Of a DNA stretch of 64,000 nucleotides, positions 56,204-64,000 are shown one piece after another; positions within the stretch are counted from its first letter, which is position 1; each line of letters starts with the position of its first letter. The position numbers and the translations under genes were made by a program. A model generated the notes under the pieces. The model was given only the letters and a program-made list of their open reading frames with translations. It was not told the origin of the DNA and ran no database searches. The stretch lies in the NCBI GenBank assembly GCA_030562195.1, contig JAUJPP010000011.1:7440001-7504000 (forward strand), in the 5' to 3' direction. This stretch comes from Nipponacmea schrenckii (Eukaryota; Mollusca; Gastropoda; Lottiidae).

Positions 56204-59200
56204 TTGTGCTACTTACGAGGTTGTCAATTAAGCACTTATTCAAATATTATTCAAATTATATCAAGATACGAGGCCTTCAGTATAGTACTTTCTCTCTATA
56301 ATAGAATGGGCCGCATCAATTTCCATCTGGGTGCGACTCCTTTCTAAGAATTTGTGAATGATAGTTTTATTTTGATTTTTAGCAAAATTTTTAGCGAGAC
56401 GTTTCCAAGTACAACGTTTCGGTTTTGGTACCCACACTTATCATTCCATAAAATGATGGTATCATACCGATCTTGACTCTGTAAATAATCTATAATACAT
56501 GATGTAAACTCATTTGATCCGAGGCCTCCCTCTCATTCATGCCAAGTAGGACGTAAAACTCCATTCATTTCATTTCATTTCTCCTTCATGCCATATATAG
56601 CACTAACTTCACTAATACCCATATTGTACAGAGTAAAATTGGTTTTGTAATATAAAGCGGATGCTTCCAATATAGGACATAGTAGAAGCGCTTGCATATC
56701 CATGGTTAAGACCAATGTTTTGTTGGTTTCTTGTTTACAAATATCCTGGTCTATCTGTTTGGCATCCCTTGCCACATCTTTTACTTTTCTATGTAGAGTG
56801 TACTCGTCTTCAGTAAGGTTGCCATTATTATAGGAGCTATCACATTGGTCTTTACGCGGCCGATACAAACTCAGGTTTTCCTGATGAAATTCATTTGAAA
56901 GAATTTGACGAGATGCTAAATTCACAACATGTTCTGCGCAATCTTCTTTATTAAGATGATACAATTGCGACAAAGATAGAAACTGTGGTTTAAGGTAAAG
57001 TTTGGATGATGATGCTCGACAGTAGTGTGATGGTACCTTGGGTAGTTTTTCAAGAAACGCTCCTACAGATTTACGTATCTTCTGCTGCCTTTCCCTTAAT
57101 GGTGTCATGCGTTTCCCCTTTGCTGGTATCTCACCAGTTTCCGCTGCAGCATCAACAATTTTATCAGTTCCCAAATCTTTGTGGACCCATGAATGTACAG
57201 ACCATTCCCCAAGACCAAGAGTAGAAAGGAACATTTCTTTGCGTTCCTCTCTTGACTTTAAATGGTAAACCAAGGATGATTTTCTTCTGCTATTTTGTTT
57301 TCCGGTCGTTTTCCGTTTTGTGAAGGACCTTCAACATACAACCCCCCCCCCCTCCTTCTCTTCCAGTCTAATTGGTTCCAGGAAAAATCAAAAAGTTCCT
57401 GTCGACAAATATCATAACATTTCCCTGAACATCTCGGTCCGATAAAACGAGGCTCTTTTGTGATATTAACGCCTGCAGATTTTATTCTACTCTTGTATCC
57501 TTTACCTTTCATTCTTAACAGCTTGAAGTGATCAGGATCAGCATATCTGGCTCTTTTAACTGAAGGATGACATATATCGTCTATAACTTATCAACTTCTA
57601 TAACTTTATCAACTTCTATAACTTTGTCAACTTCTATAACTTTATCATCTTCTATAACTTTGTCATCTTCTATAACTTTGTCATCTTCTATAACTTTGTC
57701 AACTTCTATAACTTTATCAACTTCTATAACTTTATCAACTTCTATAACTTTATCAACTTCTATAACTTTGTCATCTTCTATAACTTTATCATCTTCTATA
57801 ACTTTATCAACTTTATCATCTTCTATAACTTTATCATCTTCTATAACTTTGTCAACTTCTATAACTTTATCAACTTCTATAACTTTATCAACTTCTATAA
57901 CTTTATCATCTTCTATAACTTTGTCAACTTCTATAACTTTGTCAACTTCCATAACTTTATCAACTTCTATAACTTTGTCATCTTCTATAACTTTGTCAAC
58001 TTCTATAACTTTGTCAACTTCTATAACTTTGTCAACTTCTATAACTTTGTCAACTTCTATAACTTTGTCAACTTCTATAACTTTGTCAACTTCTATAACT
58101 TTGTCAACTTCTATAACTTTGTCAACTTCTATAACTTTGTCAACTTCTATAACTTTGTCATCTTCTATAACTTTATCATCTTCTATAACTTTGTCATCTT
58201 CTATAACTTTGTCAACTTCTATAACTTTGTCAACTTCTATAACTTTATCATCTTCTATAACTTTGTCATCTTCTATAACTTTGTCATCTTCTATAACTTT
58301 ATCATCTTCTATAACTTTATCATCTTCTATAACTTTATCATCTTCTATAACTTTATCATCTTCTATAACTTTATCATCTTCTATAACTTTATCATCTTCT
58401 ATAACTTTGTCATCTTCTATAACTTTATCATCTTCTATAACTTTATCATCTTCTATAACTTTATTAACTTCTATAACTTTATCATCTTCTATAACTTTAT
58501 CATCTTCTATAACTTTATCAACTTCTATAACTTTATCATCTTCTATAACTTTGTCAACTTCTATAACTTTATCAACTTCTATAACTTTATCATCTTCTAT
58601 AACTTTTTGTCAACTTCTATAACTTTATCAACTTCTATAACTTTATCATCTTCTATAACTTTGTCAACTTCTATAACTTTATCAACTTCTATAACTCTAT
58701 AACTTTGTCAACTTCTATAACTTTATCAACTTCTATAACTTTATCATCTTCTATAACTTTGTCAACTTCTATAACTTTGTCAACTTCTATAACTTTGTCA
58801 ACTTCTATAACTTTATCATCTTCTATAACTTTATCATCTTCTATAACTTTGTCAATTTCTATAACTTTGTCAACTTCTATAACTTTGTCATCTTCTATAA
58901 TTTTGTCAACTTGTATAACTTTGTCGTCTTCTATAACTTTATCATCTTCTATAACTTTATCATCTTCTATAACTTTGTCAACTTCTATAACTTTGTCAAC
59001 TTCTATAACTCTATAACTTTGTCATCTTCTATAACTTTATCATCTTCTATAACTTTATCATCTTCTATAACTTTGTCAATTTCTATAACATTGTCAACTT
59101 CTATAACTTTGTCATCTTCTATAATTTTGTCAACTTGTATAACTTTGTCGTCTTCTATAACTTTATCATCTTCTATAACTTTGTCAATTCTATAACTTTG

Positions 59201-59640
59201 TCAACTTCTATAACTTTGTCGTCTTCTATAACTTTGTCGTCTTCTATAACTTTGTAATCTTCTATAACTTTGTCAATTCTATAACTTTGTCAACTTCTAT
59301 AACTTTATCAACTTCTATAACTTTATCAACTTCTATAACTTTATCATCTTCTATAACTTTGTCAACTTCTATAACTTTGTCATCTTCTATAACTTTGTCA
59401 ACTTCTATAACTTTGTCAACTTCTATAACTTTATTATCTTCTATAACTTTGTCGTCTTCTATAACTTTGTCGTCTTCTATAACTTTGTCAACTTCTATGG
59501 CTCTTTTAATTTTCTTCGCTCTTTCGACTTAAGGGTCAGCAATCTCTTCTTTCTTTGCAAATTCAATAACGGGTTGGACGTCAAATTCTTCATCAAAAGT
59601 ATCATACGGATCCGTAACACCCAAATAACTTGGATTTTAA
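56204..59640 (-). pseudogene. DDE-type transposase, tandem copy 2, with array-split N-terminus
   Basis: Read on the minus strand: DPYDTFDEEFDVQPVIEFAK at 59610-59550, one in-frame stop, ERAKKIKRAIEVDKVIEDDK entering the 18-bp array, then HPSVKRARYADPDHFKLLRM near 57570, KEPRFIGPRCSGKCYDICRQ, and the long frame 57273-56575 (MVYHLKSREERKEMFLSTLG ... LTMDMQALLLCP). The remainder matches copy 1, SINE insertion included. It differs from copy 1 by few substitutions and by a 12-base loss (SLCK). A poly(C) slip lies at 57343-57352. The right junction with copy 1 falls inside the 18-bp repeat. Confidence 0.75.
57585..59500 (+). repeat. 18-bp array (CTTCTATAACTTTGTCAA), about 105 copies
   Basis: Units alternate CTTCTATAACTTT(G/A)TCA with ACT or TCT endings. 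The minus strand reads VIEVDK or VIEDDK, in frame with transposase sequence on the right side; a TAG closes the frame at the left edge. A few 9- to 12-bp slips interrupt the period. Blocks such as 58850-58960 and 59070-59170 are themselves duplicated. Long plus-strand open frames (TLSTSI repeats) are artefacts. Confidence 0.96.
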
Positions 59641-62150
59641 AATATTACATATCACATAACTCTTATGTCTGGAGACATTTTCTGTTCTGCCTGAAAATGA
59701 ATAAAATGATTTCTGTGCTCCTTTTACACTCAAATCAAAGACCGCTTATTTCCAAATATCACAAAATAACTATTGAATAAATAGTTATAGAACTGTAAGT
59801 TGTGAAAAACACATTAACTTCTAAATATTGCTAAGGAAATACACGTATCTACCAAGTGTTACAATTCGTGTATTTTTGCAGAAAAACTGTATGAAATTGG
59901 TGGCATATTTTAATTGATATGTGAAGCAAGGTGTAAATCTGTAGACATAAATAAATCGTATCTTTATGGATATTACCTGTATTTGGTGTACTCATAAGTC
60001 CTACCATGTCAAACAATTTGTAGATACGAGGTTATCATGCTAGAATTATTGATCAATACATATACGAGGATGTGTCACATGCTAATTTCTTGAGTTTTAA
60101 TTAGGTTTGCAGTTACGAGGGTTAATCATAGGATGGAGAATTAAATTCAGAATAAAATTCAATCAATAAGTGAAAACACCTAAAAATGTAAATACAAGGT
60201 TTTCACAGGACGGTGACGCCGCTATACCGTCCTGTATCACATCACATATAGTATACAATTATTAATATTTAACATCAAAAATACATTTAAAATTGTAGCT
60301 TCTTTAGCACCCACAATAAAATTTTTATGTGGTTTTACTAAGTCCAGGGCAATAACTCAAAAACCGTTCATCAAAATCGACTGCCGTCTTACGATTTCCA
60401 ATGCTCTAACCAAGTTTTATCAAAATCCATTGAAAATTGTAGCTTCTATTGCATCCACAATAAAATTTATATTTATTTACATATTCAGGTGGGCGTTTAA
60501 TAAAACGTTGCAATAATTATCTTCTTATTAAATTTATTTCAACGGTTTTTTAATTTATCTTATGTTTGTTAGACACTTTACGATTTGTTGACTTGACTCT
60601 CAACGATATTTGGACTGACTGACCGCTATACCGTCCTGTATCACATCACATATAATATAAAACTATGAATATTGAAGATCAATATAAACAATGGCTATTT
60701 CATTGATTTCACAGGGTCATTTTCATCATTTATAGCTTTTATAAATTACCAGGAATAAATTGAATTTAATTTATTGAACATGTTGTTGGACACAATTAAA
60801 AATTTTCATAGCACAACTAAATTGCATTTCTCGTCTTTATCAGCCCATTAGGTGCAAAAGAGTAAGGCTCCATTCAAGTCAACGGCAATAACTCAAAACC
60901 GTTTATCGATAGATCGTCACTATCGAACTTGTCCAATATAAATGATCACCCCAAATTTCATTGAAATACAATGAAAACTGTTCATCGAAAAATCGTTGCC
61001 TGATTTCGTTGTGGTCTGAAACAAGAAATTGTCACCGGTTACCTCCCTTTTGAATGCTGCTTATGTATTTAGGTCAACGTTCAAACTTGTCCAGTATTAT
61101 CAATTTTATAATTCAACGCATAATCTTAGTTCCTTTTAGATGAAATTAAAATAGGCGACAGTTGGATTTTCCTTAACATTTAAACAAAGTAACGACTGAA
61201 GCAGCATAAATTACGAACTTTGTAAATATAATGGGTAGAGTTACCTCCCTTAAACAGCTCTAGTGTTTTTCTTCGTTAGTTCAGTGAAAAAAAATGACCA
61301 AATAGCTGGCTATAGAAATCAAAAATATTAGCCTTATTTTCTTTATAAAATGCGATATCAGTGTTGATATAATGAAAGAAAAACTTATAGATAAAGAATA
61401 TAAACTGTACTACATTCAAATAGTAACAAAATCCTTTTATATTTGACAATAAATTAATGAAGCATATATTAATTATTCTATAGTTTGACTAGACAATATA
61501 TAATTACCGCTGATATAAAGTTAAATTAGCCAGTTACTAAGATGCTTTATTAGACAACCGGCATTTGCTAGCGGCTAAAAATATATACTTTATCTTTATG
61601 TTTGTGTCTGACGAAAATAGTTCAATTTAACTTTATGACTTGCTTTACCAAAATATATTTTTACATGTTTTCGTTGTTAAATACTCTATACTAGATGAGA
61701 TTGAGAGTGCCCCTGGTCTGTTAAATAACATTGAAATTATGATCAGAGAGATTCTGATTACAATGATCAGGGTAAACAGAATGCTGTTCCAGTGCCTGTA
61801 TTGATGGTGCCCATGATGGTGGAGCAACTAAGTGTTAAAGATCTTGTGTTAACCTATCAAAGAAGAAATGTTTCCACCATGATATGATATGGTAGGGCTG
61901 TATACTGTCGAGCTTCAGGACTCAATAGAATTGAAAGGAATGCATACTTTAAATCCATGCAACTAAGCACTCTTGCTCCAGGTTATTCTAATGTTCTCAA
62001 TGTATCGGAGGGTAAAGGAAATGGGTGATTGTAACGCTTGATTCTTGAACTGAGATTTCGAAAATCAACTACAACGCTTTTCTGAATCTGATGAACTAGA
62101 GTGTGACGAACATCAGAGACTTTAAATAATGAAACTTCTGTCAAATTAAA
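59641..62150. other. Intergenic with dispersed-repeat pieces
   Basis: CCGCTATACCGTCCTGTATC ACATCACATATA is directly repeated at about 60220 and 60620, bracketing CAGGGCAATAACTCAAAAAC (60345) and TTGTAGCTTCT words, the mollusc-type dispersed repeat. A further piece at 60880-61060 holds CGGCAATAACTCAAAACCG and TCACCGGTTACCTCCCTTTT. A SINE-tail-like stretch lies near 60835-60880. No gene recognised. Confidence 0.5.
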
Positions 62151-62159
62151 CCATTTATT

Positions 62160-62200
62160 CATCCAACATTTTGTGTGTCTAAAAACACACTTCCTCAGGG
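62160..62200 (-). ncRNA. Hammerhead-like relic
   Basis: Minus strand: CTGAGGA at 62198-62192, a GTGTGT...ACACAC hairpin, then AAAATGTTGG. Same layout as the motif at 45786-45815, but with A in place of the G of GAAA. Neighbouring minus-strand sequence up to 61983 is open but unrecognised. Probably a decayed Penelope-type terminus. Confidence 0.35.
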
Positions 62201-63495
62201 AGTCCAAAACCAACACAAATCAAAAAAACTAAATGACTGTTACAATAATGACGTCATATTTTTTTTATGATGTCTTGGTTACTCAAACAACTATCCTTAA
62301 ATTAAAGTCATCAGTCGATGATGTAAACAGAATGTCATTAAAAAGATAAAATATAGCGTCGCTGTCATGCTAAAACCTTGTATCTGCAGTTTTCACTTTT
62401 TTCAGGAGAGACCAAAAACTTTCTACTTTACATATTTTTGTGCTTATCTTATTGTTAAAGGAAAATGATGTGAGAAGTGGAGTCAGAAATGTAGAAAACA
62501 CTTTATTTGGCAAAAATATTGTAATCTGACGTTTTTATGTCAGATACGAGGTTTTACGCTTTCAAATGTTATATCATTAGCACTTACGAGGTTTTACCAC
62601 TGTGACGTAATATGAGGTTTAAATTATTGCTTCCCAGTCTTTATTTCTATAAAAGAAGGTAAAATAGTTGGTACTTGTGTTAAAGTGCACTATTTTAGGC
62701 GAGTGGACCTACTAGGGGGGGGGGGGGGTCATGGACAGCAATATCGCCAAGTAAACTCCCCAAAAATGGCAAGTAACAACATCAGTTTTGAAAAACATTA
62801 ACTAAAACAAAACAAATAAAAAAGCTGTAGACTTGGTGGTCCCATTAGCTATCAAAATACAGTTTAACAGAATCTGAACAACAAAAACTGAACAATTTAA
62901 AGGGGCACAGGCTTGATTTGTTTCGGACAATCATCCGACAGCCTCAAACACATGAAATCTTTTGTTTAGCTAATCAGACATAGTCTACAGAGCTTACCTT
63001 TGAAATTTGAGCCTTCAAATCCATGGGTATACTTATTTATCCGTGTTTGAAAATCATAGTGTCTTAAGATATTATGAACGTCCCGCCATATTGGAAAATC
63101 AAAGAGTTATAAATAGACTACTGCGCAGGCCCACACTGATACAACAAAAAGAAAGTACATGTAATAACAATTGTAGATTTTGTCAACAGGACACACAATT
63201 TTCAGACTGACTGAAGACCAGCCGCGTACAGCACGGAAAAAAATAAAAAGTGAAATTTTTTAGGTATATTTCAAGGTATTTTGCGATTTTCTTAGAGCTT
63301 GAGTATTTCTGAGGACTGTTTAAATGTAACAAAGGCCCAAAACGACCACTAAATATCAAGATTGTGCCCCTTTAAAATGTATAACATTAAATCAAAACAG
63401 TGCATGAACAATGCAAAACAAAACACAACAGACACACAAGCTTACCCTAATTAATCTAAATTAGCTGGCCATCGTTTGGCCTTTTTCCTAATTGT
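62201..63495. other. Intergenic, no gene seen
   Basis: A poly(G) run lies at about 62715-62728. GAGGTTTTAC/TACGAGGTTTTAC words near 62545 and 62590 resemble words near 60030 and 60110. No coding signal. Confidence 0.35.
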
Positions 63496-64000
63496 CTAAT
63501 TAAATTTATCATGTGGACTACTTTTTGGTGTACGGAAGGGTTCGTAAAAGGCATGGAAATCCTTTGGGATGACTGATTTCAGCTCCTGTAGGTGGATCCA
63601 TTTCTGATGATAGGTGGCTGGTGGGGGGCGACTCGGAAGTGGGCTCCATACCGCATCCTTATCATGTGATAGTTTGTACTCCACTGTGCCGCTTGGATGA
63701 TACTTGATGCAGCGCAAGTTATTAACTGTAGGATCACCTACTGCTCTCCCAGGACGGATGGATGATAGCTCATTCAAAATGGTATAGTTTCTGAAGAAAC
63801 TGTAATCAAGGTATTTGACGTTGTATGGAGAGGGGCGGGTCCTTGCTTCTCTGAAAATGTCCGCATATTGCGAGGGACAATAAACCTCCTTGTGTTTCAG
63901 TTTTCTTTGAATGACACTGTGGACACTGTCAACTTCCATTTGGGTATGTCCTCGTTCTAAGAACTTATGAATAACAGTTTTGCCCTTAGTTTTAGCAAAG
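63496..64000 (-). CDS. C-terminal part of a DDE-type transposase, running off the window edge
   Basis: Open from the right edge to the stop at 63496, about 167 codons. It starts FAKTKGKTVIHKFLERGHTQ MEVDSVHS, the region of the third acidic residue, and continues YADIFREARTRPSPYNVKYL, FFRNYTILNELSSIRPG, VGDPTVNNLRCIKY and HAFYEPFRTP. It belongs to the same family as the copies at 54755-59640 and supplies the C-terminus they lack. The frame is unbroken here, so this copy is in better condition. The rest lies outside the window. Confidence 0.75.
   Translation of the reverse strand, partial: FAKTKGKTVIHKFLERGHTQMEVDSVHSVIQRKLKHKEVYCPSQYADIFREARTRPSPYNVKYLDYSFFRNYTILNELSSIRPGRAVGDPTVNNLRCIKYHPSGTVEYKLSHDKDAVWSPLPSRPPPATYHQKWIHLQELKSVIPKDFHAFYEPFRTPKSSPHDKFN

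Noticed and set aside
57567..59532. Plus-strand frame of TLSTSI/TLSSSI repeats, 351 codons and shorter
   Set aside because: Opposite strand of the 18-bp array; the transposase reading continuous with flanking protein sequence is on the minus strand.
61983..62216. 77-codon minus-strand frame
   Set aside because: Overlaps the hammerhead-like relic and repeat sequence; no protein family recognised.

Overview
The window looks like nuclear DNA of an AT-rich, repeat-dense animal, most likely a mollusc or another lophotrochozoan. Genes are split into short exons with GT/AG introns and include metazoan families: an INO80 actin-related protein, a ciliary microtubule inner protein, an ankyrin/SOCS-box protein and a BEN-domain protein. 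They lie among tRNA-derived SINEs, inverted-repeat elements, Penelope-like retroelements, DDE transposases and many minisatellites. A dispersed repeat carrying CAAGGGCAATAACTC, a motif I associate with mollusc genomes, occurs at several places. The species assignment is inference.

Host genes, left to right: the 3' half of ACTR5 (+, 46-2706); a complete six-exon CIMIP2B/FAM166B-like gene (-, 5561-10019); an unrecognised four-exon gene of 395 codons (+, 12838-17727) whose last intron holds a 2.2 kb, 37-bp minisatellite; a single-exon ankyrin-repeat/SOCS-box gene (-, 18811-19875); a type II membrane, glycosyltransferase-like gene (+, 36448-37842); and a complete six-exon BEN-domain gene (-, 41276-49388). 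I joined the exons of the spliced genes by hand; reading phases agree at every junction.

Mobile elements: two different Penelope-like elements sit in two introns of the BEN gene. One (45733-48640) has an almost full-length ORF, direct terminal repeats and a hammerhead-like motif. The other (42458-43735) is 5'-truncated. Decayed relatives lie at 26105-26640 and perhaps 30770-30900 and 62160-62200. A CACTA/TNP2-like transposase occupies 50454-53720. A second, broken DDE-type transposase is tandemly duplicated at 54755-59640, and a separate copy runs off the right edge (63496-64000).

The most unusual theme is the link between tandem arrays and transposons. Several arrays lie inside inverted-repeat elements: 15066-17308, 3750-4345 with 24485-25036, and 40938-41230 with 54330-54754. 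Two others are 18-bp arrays that grew in frame inside transposase coding sequence, giving hexapeptide runs (NGDELL and VIEVDK/VIEDDK types). Further arrays lie at 4609-4800 (36 bp), 23521-23860 (60 bp), 27720-28565 (37 bp), 32110-32620 (24 bp) and 34015-36265 (48 bp). No CRISPR, rRNA or free-standing tRNA gene was found.
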